Positions 25,195-33,494 of a stretch of DNA of 64,000 bases are shown piece after piece (the stretch's first letter is position 1; each line of letters opens with the position of its first letter). Origin of the DNA: Pseudomonas marginalis (lineage in GTDB: Bacteria > Pseudomonadota > Gammaproteobacteria > Pseudomonadales > Pseudomonadaceae); assembly GCF_024169655.1 (NCBI RefSeq), contig NZ_JALJWV010000001.1:2237001-2301000 (forward strand), written 5' to 3'. The notes under the pieces are model-generated. The model was not told the DNA's origin. It searched no databases and was given only the letters and a program-made list of their open reading frames with translations. The position numbers and the translations under genes were made by a program.

Positions 25195-26364
25195 ATGGAA
25201 GTTGCTGGTCTTGCATTAACGCTCAGCAACCGGACGGGGAGTTATCGAAGAGTGCGAACACGACCGAAGGGCTGGCCGCTCTGGTTGGGGCCTGTGCGCC
25301 CCGAACAGGCGCGTAGCGTGCGCAGGCTGTTGGCCGGGTTGCCCCTGCACGCGGACGGTGCCTTGTCGGGTTTTCTGGACCGTTTCGACGCACTGCTGCC
25401 CGCCGCCAGGCTCAATTTGATCCTCGGCGGCGAAGACCTCAGCCCGACGCGGCGTGGCTTGATCGAGGGCTGCCAGGGCGTGGCGCACTGCCCCTGGCGC
25501 GACGCGAGTGCGATGGACACGCCCCAGGCGTGCGGTCCTTGCCGGCAACGGGGTGTGCACCGATTGGTGTGCGCCTTGCCCGAGGGTGAAAAGGGCGCAT
25601 TACTGCTCGATACCCCCAGACGGGCCGGTGCCAGTTGGCGTCAGTTGCTGGAGGAAGCGGCGCACGCCGTGGCGGTCACCGTGCGTCTGCGCAGCGACAA
25701 CCGTGAGCAGCAGCGCAGACAAGCGACGTCGCGCCACGGCGCGCTGGCCCGTGAGTTGCACGATTCGGTGGCGCAGCAGTTGGGTTACCTGGCATTCCAG
25801 GCCCACGGCTTGCAGTCACAGCTGGGCGCGCCTGCCCTGCAGGACCTGTGCGCCGGCCTGAGCCAGTTGCAGCGCCAGGTGCGCGAGCTGATCACCAGCG
25901 CGCGCCTGACCATGGACGGACGCTCGCTGCGCCAGGCCCTGGCCGACTCGGTCGCGGAGTTTTCGCGGCGCTGCATCATCGTGTTCGAGTTGGACAACCG
26001 CCTGGCCGACGATGCCCTGAGTCCGGAAACCGAGTTGCAGATCCTGCAGATCGTGCGCGAGGCCCTGGCCAATGCGGTGCGCCATTCCCACGCGCGGCAT
26101 GTGCGTATTGAACTGCGCCAGACCCAGGACGGCGATGCCTCGGTGTCGGTGGAGGACGATGGCATCGGCTTGAGCCCGGCGTGCGATGAGCACAACCATT
26201 TCGGCCTGGCAATTATCCGCGAGCGCGCCGCCAGCATCGGCGCGCGGCTGAGCATTGAAGCGATCCGCCCGCACGGCGTGCGCGTGCACCTTGGCCTGCG
26301 CCGCCACCACGACCTGCCACAAGGGAGTCTCGATGGACTGCACGACCTTATTACTGATCGATGA
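25195..26364 (+). CDS. Cytosolic NarL-type sensor histidine kinase with cysteine-rich input region
   Basis: 389 residues from MEVAGLALTL (an in-frame ATG at 25120 overlaps the operator and is less likely). No transmembrane segment is visible. The input region has five cysteines spaced C-x5-C-x13-C-x2-C-x9-C (residues 93-126), which may bind Fe-S or zinc. A HisKA_3 box ARELHDSVAQQLGYLAFQ follows, with phospho-acceptor His189. The HATPase region has EALANAVRHSHA and EDDGIGL. It is divergent from dmmA, and its stop overlaps the response regulator start. The signal is unknown; redox state, oxygen or amine-derived signals are possible. Confidence 0.85.
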   Translation: MEVAGLALTLSNRTGSYRRVRTRPKGWPLWLGPVRPEQARSVRRLLAGLPLHADGALSGFLDRFDALLPAARLNLILGGEDLSPTRRGLIEGCQGVAHCPWRDASAMDTPQACGPCRQRGVHRLVCALPEGEKGALLLDTPRRAGASWRQLLEEAAHAVAVTVRLRSDNREQQRRQATSRHGALARELHDSVAQQLGYLAFQAHGLQSQLGAPALQDLCAGLSQLQRQVRELITSARLTMDGRSLRQALADSVAEFSRRCIIVFELDNRLADDALSPETELQILQIVREALANAVRHSHARHVRIELRQTQDGDASVSVEDDGIGLSPACDEHNHFGLAIIRERAASIGARLSIEAIRPHGVRVHLGLRRHHDLPQGSLDGLHDLITDR

Positions 26365-26992
26365 TCACCCGCTGTTTCGCAAAGGCCTGGCGCAACTGTT
26401 CGATGCCAGCGACGACTTCGAAGTGGTGGGGCAGGCGGCCAGTGGCCGAGAAGGCATCAACCTGGCCGTGAGCCTGACGCCGCAGCAGGTCTTGCTGGAT
26501 CTGCACATGCCTGGCCTGAGCGGCCTGCAGGTGCTGGACGAACTGCGCCAATTGCGCCTGGACTGCCAGGTGGTGGTGCTCACGGCGTCGATGGACCGCG
26601 CCGAATTGCTCAGCGCCTTGCGCCTGGGCGCCAGCGGTTACGTGCTCAAGGAAACCGAGCCCGAGGCATTGCTGGCGTATATGCGCAACTGTCACAAGGG
26701 CGCGATCATGCTCGACTCAACCCTGATCGCCTTGCTCGCCGACCCGGCCGAGCCCAGGCCACACGGCGAGACGCCGGGCGGTGAGCACCTCACCGAACGC
26801 GAAGGCCAGACCCTGGCGCTGATCGCCGCCGGCATGAGCAACAAACAGATCGGCAGGGAGCTGGGGATCAGCGACGGCACGGTGAAAATCTATGTGCGCA
26901 GCCTGTTGCAGAAACTCAACCTGCATTCGCGCCTGGAGCTGGCCGCCCGGGTGCACAGCGGCGCGTTGCTCAAACACGAGGAGCGTCATTAG
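26333..26992 (+). CDS. LuxR/NarL-family response regulator
   Basis: 219 residues from ATG 26333, preceded by AAGGGAG. The receiver domain has acidic pair D10-D11, phospho-acceptor D56 (VLLDLHMPG) and VLKE. The C-terminal LuxR helix-turn-helix is LTEREGQTLALIAAGMSNKQIGRELGISDGTVKIYVRSLLQKLNLHSRLELA. It overlaps the kinase gene by 32 bases and is the obvious cognate partner. Likely target is the adjacent dmm promoter, but no distinct binding site was recognised. Confidence 0.9.
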   Translation: MDCTTLLLIDDHPLFRKGLAQLFDASDDFEVVGQAASGREGINLAVSLTPQQVLLDLHMPGLSGLQVLDELRQLRLDCQVVVLTASMDRAELLSALRLGASGYVLKETEPEALLAYMRNCHKGAIMLDSTLIALLADPAEPRPHGETPGGEHLTEREGQTLALIAAGMSNKQIGRELGISDGTVKIYVRSLLQKLNLHSRLELAARVHSGALLKHEERH

Positions 26993-27736
26993 ATGAGGGA
27001 AAGCCCTGACGCTTGGGTGCAGACACCGCCCGCGCACCTGATGGATTGTTTTCCCGCCGCCTTGCTGCACCTGCGCGACAACGGCCAGATCGCCCACTTC
27101 AACCTGGCCTGGGCCGAGTTGATGGGCGCGCCGGGCGCGGAGCGCAACCTGGTCGACTACGTGCACCAGGAAGACCGCCCGCTGTGGCGCCAGGCTTTGC
27201 ATGAGCTGCGTCGACGTCCCGAGACCTCGTTCAACCAACGCCTGCGCTTCGTGCATCCGTGCGGCGAGCTGCGCTGGTTCGAGATCAGCCTCAAGCGCGG
27301 CCCGCAGGGTTTCTACCTGGTGGCCGGGGATGTCACTGCGCACAAGCGCCGCGAAATCGCCTTGCTGGCCAGCCAGCGCAGCAGCATGAGCTTGCTCGAT
27401 AGCATGCCTGGGCTGATCTATCGCGGCCGTAACAACCGCGATTGGACCATGGAGTTCGTCAGTGCCGGCTGCCTGCAATTGACCGGCTACCCCGCCGAGC
27501 GGCTGGTGGACAACCATGAGTTCACCTACAACAGCCTGATTCTGGCCCAGGACGCCGACTACGTATGGCGCGAGGTGCAATATGCGTTGTCACGCCATGA
27601 ACCGTTCGAGCTCAATTACCAGATCCGCTGCGCCGACCAGTCGATCAAGCATGTGTGGGAGAAGGGCGTGGGGATCTATGCCGATACCTGCGAGGTGCTG
27701 GGCATCGAGGGGGCGATTTTCGAGCGTAGGACGTAG
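26993..27736 (+). CDS. Double-PAS protein without output domain
   Basis: 247 residues starting directly after the response regulator stop (TAG ATG). A first PAS region (about 15-120: ALLHLRDNGQIAHFNLAWAELMG, VHPCGELRWFEISLK) and a second with PAC (about 128-247: LLDSMPGLIYRGRNNRDWTMEFVSAGCLQLTGYPAERL, NYQIRCADQSIKHVWEKGVGIY). No kinase, GGDEF or HTH follows. It probably feeds a signal to the neighbouring kinase. Third gene of the two-component operon. Confidence 0.8.
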   Translation: MRESPDAWVQTPPAHLMDCFPAALLHLRDNGQIAHFNLAWAELMGAPGAERNLVDYVHQEDRPLWRQALHELRRRPETSFNQRLRFVHPCGELRWFEISLKRGPQGFYLVAGDVTAHKRREIALLASQRSSMSLLDSMPGLIYRGRNNRDWTMEFVSAGCLQLTGYPAERLVDNHEFTYNSLILAQDADYVWREVQYALSRHEPFELNYQIRCADQSIKHVWEKGVGIYADTCEVLGIEGAIFERRT

Positions 27737-27743
27737 TTCAAAA

Positions 27744-27832
27744 TGTGGGAGGGGGCTTGCCCCCGATTACGGTGGGTCAGCTACAGATAAACTGACTGTT
27801 CCACCGCCATCGGGGGCAAGCCCCCTCCCACA
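27744..27832. repeat. REPIN, group A, 89 bp
   Basis: TGTGGGAGGGGGCTTGCCCC at 27744 and its inverse ending AGCCCCCTCCCACA at 27832. It fills the gap between the convergent PAS gene and the ABC ATPase gene. Confidence 0.88.
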
Positions 27833-27841
27833 ATGGGTGAC

Positions 27842-28996
27842 TCAGTGGGCGCCGGCAGCCTTGTTCAGATCGCTTTCCGCCCACTCGGTGTACACACAGG
27901 CATCCGCGGTGGCCCAGCGCACGCGCACCGGGTCGCCGGCCTTGAGCGGCATGCCGGCAGCGGACAATGCCTTGACCGTCATCGAGGTGCCGCCCAGGGT
28001 TTTCACGCTGCAGGTCTGGCTTTCGCCGAGGAACAGCACTTCGCCAACGAGCGCCGACACCTCATTCCAACCGGCGGCCAGGGGCTGTTCGGCGGCCTGT
28101 TCGACGCTCAGCGCCAGGGCTTTTTCCGGGCGCACCATCAGCAGCACATCCTGCTCGCTGCGCAGGCCGCCGGTCAGGCGGATCGACACGGATTGGCCTT
28201 CGAATGACGCCGCCGCGTTGCCCTGGGCCTTGAGCTTGAGGAAGTTGGAGTTGCCCAGGAATGAGGCGACAAACGCGTTCGGCGGGTTCTGGTACAGGTC
28301 GAAACCGCTGCCCAGGCCGACGATCTTGCCATGGCTGAAAATCGCGATGCGTTGCGACAGGCGCATCGCTTCTTCCTGGTCGTGGGTCACATAGACGATG
28401 GTGATGCCCAGGCGCCGATGCAACTGGCGCAGCTCGTCCTGCAAGTCTTCACGCAGCTTCTTGTCGAGGGCGCCGAGCGGTTCGTCCATCAGCAGGATGC
28501 GCGGCTCGTACACCAGCGCCCGGGCGATGGCGACGCGCTGTTGCTGGCCGCCGGACAGTTGCGACGGGCGGCGATGGGCGAATTGTTCCAGTTGCACCAG
28601 CTTGAGCATGGCGTCGACACGCTTCTCGCGCTCGGCGCTGGCCAGTTTGCGGATCGCCAGGGGGAAGGCGATGTTGTCGCGTACCGACAGGTGCGGGAAC
28701 AGCGAGTAGCGTTGGAACACCATGCCGATGTCGCGCTTGTGCGGCGGTACGTTGACCAGCGATTGACCACTCACCAGGATCTCGCCGCTGCTCGGCGTTT
28801 CAAAGCCGGCGAGCATCGACAGGGTGGTGCTTTTGCCCGAGCCGCTGGAGCCGAGGAAGGTGAGGAATTCGCCGTCCTTGATGTCCAGCGAAATGTTGTC
28901 CACGGCGCAAAATTCGCCGTAGTACTTGTTCAGGTTGCGCAGGCTGACCAGGGGTTGGCCCGGGTTCTGCGCGGCATCTTGGATCACTGCACTCAT
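27842..28996 (-). CDS. ABC transporter ATPase, PotA type
   Basis: 384 residues from MSAVIQDAAQNPGQPLVSL (28996). Walker A GSSGSGKST, signature LSGGQQQRVAIARAL, Walker B RILLMDEPLGALD and switch His in VTHDQEEA are all present, followed by a TOBE domain. It energises import by the permeases encoded upstream. Fourth gene of a leftward unit (binding protein, two permeases, ATPase). Spermidine/putrescine-type by family; the substrate here may differ because the unit shares a putative operator with an adjacent catabolic operon. Confidence 0.9.
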   Translation of the reverse strand: MSAVIQDAAQNPGQPLVSLRNLNKYYGEFCAVDNISLDIKDGEFLTFLGSSGSGKSTTLSMLAGFETPSSGEILVSGQSLVNVPPHKRDIGMVFQRYSLFPHLSVRDNIAFPLAIRKLASAEREKRVDAMLKLVQLEQFAHRRPSQLSGGQQQRVAIARALVYEPRILLMDEPLGALDKKLREDLQDELRQLHRRLGITIVYVTHDQEEAMRLSQRIAIFSHGKIVGLGSGFDLYQNPPNAFVASFLGNSNFLKLKAQGNAAASFEGQSVSIRLTGGLRSEQDVLLMVRPEKALALSVEQAAEQPLAAGWNEVSALVGEVLFLGESQTCSVKTLGGTSMTVKALSAAGMPLKAGDPVRVRWATADACVYTEWAESDLNKAAGAH

Positions 28997-29013
28997 GTTC
29001 TGCTCCTGGGCGC

Positions 29014-29823
29014 TCAAGCGCGGGTTTCTGTGCGCCGGCGGACGGCGGCGGCGATGACCATGACCAGCACCGAGAGGCCGATCAGCAGCGTCGAGGCGAC
29101 GGCGATCACCGGTGTCAGGTCCTGACGCAGGGTGGTCCACATTTTCACGGGAAGGGTTTGCAGGGTCGGGCTGGCCATCATCACGCTGAGCACCACTTCG
29201 TCCCATGACACAAGAAAGGCGAACAGCGCACCGGCCACCATCCCCGGGCGAATCGCCGGGAAGGTCACCTTGAACACCGCCTGCAGGCGCGACGCACCGC
29301 AGATCACCGCCGCGTCTTCAATCGACTGATCGAACAGTTTCAGCGAGTTGATGATCGAGATGATGGTGAACGGCAACGCGACAATCACGTGGCTGACCAC
29401 AAAGGCGAACATCGTGCCGGTGTAGCCGAGCTTGAGGAACAGCGCGTACACCGCCACGGCGATGATTACCAGTGGCACGATCATCGGCAGGGTGAACAGG
29501 CCGTAGAGCAGCTCGCGGCCGGGGAAGCGCCCGCGCACCAGGGCAAATGCGGTGGGCAGGCCCAGCGCTACGGCGAACACGGTGGTCAGCACGGCGACCT
29601 TGAGGCTGGCCAGCGCCGCGTTCATCCAGTCGGCGTTGGAGAAGAACTGGCCGTACCATTTCAGCGTCCAGCCCGGTGGCGGGAACACCAGCCATTGCGA
29701 CGAGCCGAACGACAGCAGCACGATAAACACGATCGGCAGCAGCAGGAACAGCCCAATCAAACCGGTGGTGGTGTAGAGGCCCAGGCGCATCCTGCGGCTC
29801 ATGGCATTCGGAGTCAGCAGCAT
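29014..29823 (-). CDS. ABC transporter permease, PotC type
   Basis: 269 residues, about six membrane helices, with the permease loop EDAAVICGASRLQAVFKVTFPAIRPGMVAGALFAFLVSWDEV (EAA motif). Inner-membrane half of the polyamine-type importer. Six bases after the PotB-type gene and 17 before the ATPase gene. Confidence 0.9.
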   Translation of the reverse strand: MLLTPNAMSRRMRLGLYTTTGLIGLFLLLPIVFIVLLSFGSSQWLVFPPPGWTLKWYGQFFSNADWMNAALASLKVAVLTTVFAVALGLPTAFALVRGRFPGRELLYGLFTLPMIVPLVIIAVAVYALFLKLGYTGTMFAFVVSHVIVALPFTIISIINSLKLFDQSIEDAAVICGASRLQAVFKVTFPAIRPGMVAGALFAFLVSWDEVVLSVMMASPTLQTLPVKMWTTLRQDLTPVIAVASTLLIGLSVLVMVIAAAVRRRTETRA

Positions 29824-29829
29824 GACGGC

Positions 29830-30759
29830 TTACCTCGCATTGCTCGCGCCAACCGGGGATTCCGGCTGAAGCTTCAGGTAGAAGTAGAACAGCACCAGCG
29901 TGATGAAGATCAGCAACGCGGCACCGGCACTGGCCAGGCCCCAATTGAGGAACGATTGCACCTGCTGGATGATGAACTCGGGCAGCATCATGTTCTGCGC
30001 ACCGCCGAGCAGCGCCGGGGTAACGTAGTAACCGAGGGACATCACGAACACCATCAACCCGCCAGAAAACAACCCCGGCCGGCACAGCGGCAGGAACACC
30101 CGGAAGAAGTTGGTCCACGGGCTCGCGCCGCAGATGGAGCCGGCCTGCAGGATCATCGGGTCGATGGCTTGCATGGTCGCCTGCAACGGCAGCACGATGA
30201 ACGGGATCATGATGTAGCTCATGCCGATCACCACGCCAGTGAGGTTATGCACCATCTCCAGGGGCACATCGATGATGCCCATGGCCATCAGCGCCTTGTT
30301 GATGACCCCGGAGGCTTGCAGCAATACCAGCCAGGAATAGGTGCGGGCCAGCAGGCTGGTCCACATCGACAGCAACACGATATTCAAGATCCAGCGGCCC
30401 CAGCCGCGTGGCACCAGGGTAATCGCCCAGGCCAGCGGGAAGCCCAGCAACAGGCTGAACAGGGTCACCAGGCCCGCCACCGAAAAGGTGTTGAGCATTA
30501 CCCGGGCGTAGGCCGAGTTGGCGAACAGCTGTTCATAGTTGCCCAGGCCCGGCACCGGTTCCAGTACACCGCGCAGCAACAGCCCGATCAGCGGTGCGAG
30601 GAAGAACAGGCCGAGGAACAGCAGGGCCGGGATCAGGTTGCCCGCGCCCCGCCAGCGCTGGGCCAGGGACGGCGCTACGGCGTTGCTGCAAACCGCGCCG
30701 GCAGCGCCGAGGGCGCTCCCGGTCGGTGTAGTTGCCGTCATTTTCATTTGACTAGCCAT
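29830..30759 (-). CDS. ABC transporter permease, PotB type
   Basis: Up to 309 residues; starts at 30759 or 30747 (the latter forms ATGA with the upstream stop). About six membrane helices with the EAA-like loop ILQAGSICGASPWTNFFRVFLPLCRPGLFSGGLMVFVMSLG. Partner of the PotC-type permease. The 5' end overlaps the binding protein gene. Confidence 0.88.
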   Translation of the reverse strand: MASQMKMTATTPTGSALGAAGAVCSNAVAPSLAQRWRGAGNLIPALLFLGLFFLAPLIGLLLRGVLEPVPGLGNYEQLFANSAYARVMLNTFSVAGLVTLFSLLLGFPLAWAITLVPRGWGRWILNIVLLSMWTSLLARTYSWLVLLQASGVINKALMAMGIIDVPLEMVHNLTGVVIGMSYIMIPFIVLPLQATMQAIDPMILQAGSICGASPWTNFFRVFLPLCRPGLFSGGLMVFVMSLGYYVTPALLGGAQNMMLPEFIIQQVQSFLNWGLASAGAALLIFITLVLFYFYLKLQPESPVGASNAR

Positions 30760-31769
30760 TCATTCCACCGTGTCGCAATGGCCGAACCGTTCTTGGCCCA
30801 GTAGGCGAAATCGAGGGTGATCTGGTCCTTGGCATACGCCGTCGGCAGGTTGGACGCCAGGACTGAATCCAGGCGCTGCACGCTGTCGATATTCACCGGT
30901 GCATAGGCGGTCAGGTTGGAGAAATCGGCCTGGCCCTTGGCGCTGCTGGCACTGGCCAGGAACTTCATCGCGGCGGCTTTGTTTTTGGTGCCCTTAGGCA
31001 CGACGAGGATGTCGGCCATGACCAGGTTCTGCTTCCAGCTCACGCCCACGGGTGCGCCGTCTTCCTGCAGGGCGTGGATGCGACCGTTCCAGAACTGGCC
31101 CATGCTGACTTCGCCGGAGGCCAGCAGTTGCTGCGACTGCGCACCACCGCCCCACCAGACGATGTCTTTTTTGATGGTGTCGAGTTTCTTGAAGGCGCGG
31201 TCCAGGTCCAGGGGGTAGAGCTTGTCGGCCGGTACGCCGTCGGCCAGCAGGGCCAGTTCGAGCACGCCAGGGCTGGGCCATTTGTAGAGGGCGCGTTTGC
31301 CGGGGTAGGTCTTGGTGTCGAACAGCGCGGTCCAATCCTGGGGTTTGCCGGCGCCGAGTTTGCTTTCGTTGTAGCCCAGCACAAAGGAGAAGAAGAACGA
31401 GCCGACGCCATGGTCGGAGACGAAGCGTGGGTCGATCTTGTCGCGTTGGATTACCGAGAAGTCCAGGGGTTCGAGCAGGCCTTCGGCGGCGGCGCGCAAG
31501 GCGAAGTCGGCCTCGACATCCACCACGTCCCACTGCACGTTGCCGCTTTCGACCATGGCCTTGAGCTTGCCGTAGTCGGTCGGGCCGTCCTGTACAACGG
31601 TGATGCCGCTGGCCTTGCTGAAAGGGTCGGCCCACGCCTGTTTCTGCGCATCCTGGGTGCTACCGCCCCAGCTCACGAAATTCACGCTTTCGGCCGCCAG
31701 GGCCGCGTGAGTGGCCGTAGCCAATAAACCCGCGAACAGCACAGCGGTTGCACGTTTGTTCAACACCAT
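30744..31769 (-). CDS. ABC transporter periplasmic binding protein, PotD type
   Basis: 341 residues from ATG 31769 (GAGGG at -7). A signal peptide (KRATAVLFAGLLATATHAALA) precedes the mature start AESVNFVSWGGSTQDAQKQAWADPF. It belongs to the extracellular solute-binding family 1 (PotD/PotF group) and carries the DVVDVEADFALRAAAEGLLEPLD block. It is the first gene of the importer and has an ATGGTATTCCAA operator-like site upstream. Substrate not assignable from sequence; polyamines and N-containing ring compounds are family precedents. Confidence 0.88.
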   Translation of the reverse strand: MVLNKRATAVLFAGLLATATHAALAAESVNFVSWGGSTQDAQKQAWADPFSKASGITVVQDGPTDYGKLKAMVESGNVQWDVVDVEADFALRAAAEGLLEPLDFSVIQRDKIDPRFVSDHGVGSFFFSFVLGYNESKLGAGKPQDWTALFDTKTYPGKRALYKWPSPGVLELALLADGVPADKLYPLDLDRAFKKLDTIKKDIVWWGGGAQSQQLLASGEVSMGQFWNGRIHALQEDGAPVGVSWKQNLVMADILVVPKGTKNKAAAMKFLASASSAKGQADFSNLTAYAPVNIDSVQRLDSVLASNLPTAYAKDQITLDFAYWAKNGSAIATRWNEWLVK

Positions 31770-31934
31770 TTTCACGCCCTCATTTGTTTTGTTATTGAGC
31801 GGGCTTGGTAATGCCCGCCTATCGGGAGCAGTAGGTCCATCGGAGCCTCTAATCGAGGCCCAAAAGGCGACCGTGCCAAGGGCTGTTATTGGTGCTGTCC
31901 CTGGCGGGCGCACTTGGCGAAAGCGTTCGGTCTA

Positions 31935-31960
31935 TGGAATATCATATTATGGTATTCCAA
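31935..31960. promoter_or_regulatory. GntR-type operator-like site upstream of the ABC importer
   Basis: TTATGGTATTCCAA lies within an inverted repeat TGGAATA...TATTCCA (31935-31941, 31953-31959). It matches the ATGGTATACCAT sites at 33138 and 39342. Confidence 0.5.
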
Positions 31961-31995
31961 ACTTTGTGCAAGCATTTTGCCTTACCGGTTATCCG

Positions 31996-33105
31996 TCATT
32001 CGGTGAAGGGAATGCTCTCGACCACCTCCAGGTCGTAGCCGGTCAGCCCGGCGTATTTCAGGGGCGGGCCGAGGTGACGCAACTTGCCGACGCCCAGATC
32101 CTGCAATATCTGCGCCCCGGTGCCGACTTCCGAATAAATCCGCGACTGCGAACGGTTGAACTGGCGCGGTGCCTGGGTCAGTTGCGGTACGCGCTCCAGC
32201 AGCGCCTGGGACGATTCATGATTGGCCAGCACCACCACCACGCCACGGCCTTCGGCCGCGACGCGTTGCAGGGCGGCCCACAGCGTCCAGTTGGACGGAC
32301 CGCTGTACTCGGCGCCGACCAGATCGCGCAGCGGGTCGATCACATGCACGCGCACCAGCGTAGGTTCATCGCGGCGCAATGGGCCCATCACCATGGCCAT
32401 GTGTACGCCACCGTCGATGCGGTCTTCAAAGGTAATCAGGCGGAACGTGCCATGCACCGTGGGCAGGTCGCGTTCGCCAATGCGCACCACGGTGCGTTCG
32501 GTACTGAGGCGGTAGTGAATCAGGTCGGCGATAGTGCCCATCTTGATCCCATGCTTGCGCGCGAAGATTTCCAGGTCAGGCCGGCGGGCCATGGTGCCGT
32601 CGTCGTTCATCACTTCGACGATCACCGAGGCCGGTGCATGCCCGGCCAGGCGGGCCAGGTCACAGCCGGCTTCGGTGTGGCCGGCGCGGGTCAGCACGCC
32701 GCCATCTTTGGCGCGTAACGGAAAGATATGCCCCGGCTGCACGATATCGGCAGGCCCCGCGTTGACGTCCACGGCCGCCGCCACCGTGCGTGCGCGGTCG
32801 GCGGCAGAGATACCGGTGGTCACGCCGCTGGCCGCTTCGATGGACACGGTAAACGCGGTGCTGAACGCGCTGCCATTGCTCGGCACCATCTGCTCCAGGC
32901 CCAGGCGCTGGCAGTGTTCGTCGGTGAGGGTCAGGCAGATCAGGCCACGGGCTTCGCGGGCCATGAAACTGATAGTCTCGGCGGTGCAGCACGCTGCAGG
33001 CAGCAGCAGGTCGCCTTCGTTTTCCCGATCTTCGTCGTCCACCAGGAGCACCATCTTGCCTTGGCGGTAGTCTTCGATGATGTCTGCGATGCTGTTGAAG
33101 GACAT
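31996..33105 (-). CDS. ribBA: 3,4-dihydroxy-2-butanone-4-phosphate synthase with degenerate RibA domain
   Basis: 369 residues. The N-terminal RibB domain (1-200) is intact, with DDEDRENEGDLLLPA and RAGHTEAGCDLARLAG. The C-terminal GTP-cyclohydrolase-II-like domain has no cysteine at all, so the three zinc ligands of RibA are gone and that half should be inactive. It makes the four-carbon riboflavin precursor. A paralogue outside the usual rib operon, beside a flavin-reductase operon and sharing its operator, suggests extra flavin supply for a flavin-dependent catabolic step. Confidence 0.9.
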   Translation of the reverse strand: MSFNSIADIIEDYRQGKMVLLVDDEDRENEGDLLLPAACCTAETISFMAREARGLICLTLTDEHCQRLGLEQMVPSNGSAFSTAFTVSIEAASGVTTGISAADRARTVAAAVDVNAGPADIVQPGHIFPLRAKDGGVLTRAGHTEAGCDLARLAGHAPASVIVEVMNDDGTMARRPDLEIFARKHGIKMGTIADLIHYRLSTERTVVRIGERDLPTVHGTFRLITFEDRIDGGVHMAMVMGPLRRDEPTLVRVHVIDPLRDLVGAEYSGPSNWTLWAALQRVAAEGRGVVVVLANHESSQALLERVPQLTQAPRQFNRSQSRIYSEVGTGAQILQDLGVGKLRHLGPPLKYAGLTGYDLEVVESIPFTE

Positions 33106-33137
33106 GTTGGGTGCTCGACTTGTTGGTTGTGTGTATT

Positions 33138-33149
33138 ATGGTATACCAC
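33138..33149. promoter_or_regulatory. GntR-type operator-like palindrome in the ribBA/DUF1330 divergent promoter
   Basis: ATGGTATACCAC, preceded by TATT. Nearly identical to ATGGTATACCAT upstream of the DUF1185 operon. Positioned to act on both divergent genes. Confidence 0.6.
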
Positions 33150-33173
33150 AAAATCAGGCGAGAGGATGTCACG

Positions 33174-33467
33174 ATGAAGGCCTATTGGATTGCCCATGTA
33201 GATGTGTCCGATGCAGAGCAGTACACGCAATACACCCAACGCGCGCCGGCGGCGTTTGCGCAGTTTGGCGGGCGGTTTCTGGCCCGGGGCGGGCGCAGCG
33301 AAGCGATGGAAGGCGGGCCGGCGCGGCAGCGTAATGTGGTGATTGAGTTCGATAGCTATGAGCAGGCGGTGGCGTGTTACGAATCCGCCGAATATCAGGC
33401 GGCGAAGGCGCACCGTGAGGGGGTGGGGCAGGCGCAGATCATCATCGTGGAAGGGCTGGCGCCTTAG
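33174..33467 (+). CDS. DUF1330 family protein
   Basis: 97 residues (MKAYWIAHVDVSDAEQYTQYTQRAPAAF...), a ferredoxin-like-fold dimeric alpha-beta barrel protein of the DUF1330 family. GRFLARGGRSEAMEG and NVVIEFDSYEQAVACYESAEYQAAKAHR are family blocks. Biochemical role unknown; relatives sit in catabolic clusters. Divergent from ribBA across one operator-like site, so probably co-regulated with the island. Confidence 0.82.
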   Translation: MKAYWIAHVDVSDAEQYTQYTQRAPAAFAQFGGRFLARGGRSEAMEGGPARQRNVVIEFDSYEQAVACYESAEYQAAKAHREGVGQAQIIIVEGLAP

Positions 33468-33494
33468 TTTTTTTCAGGTGTAAATCGATTCAAA

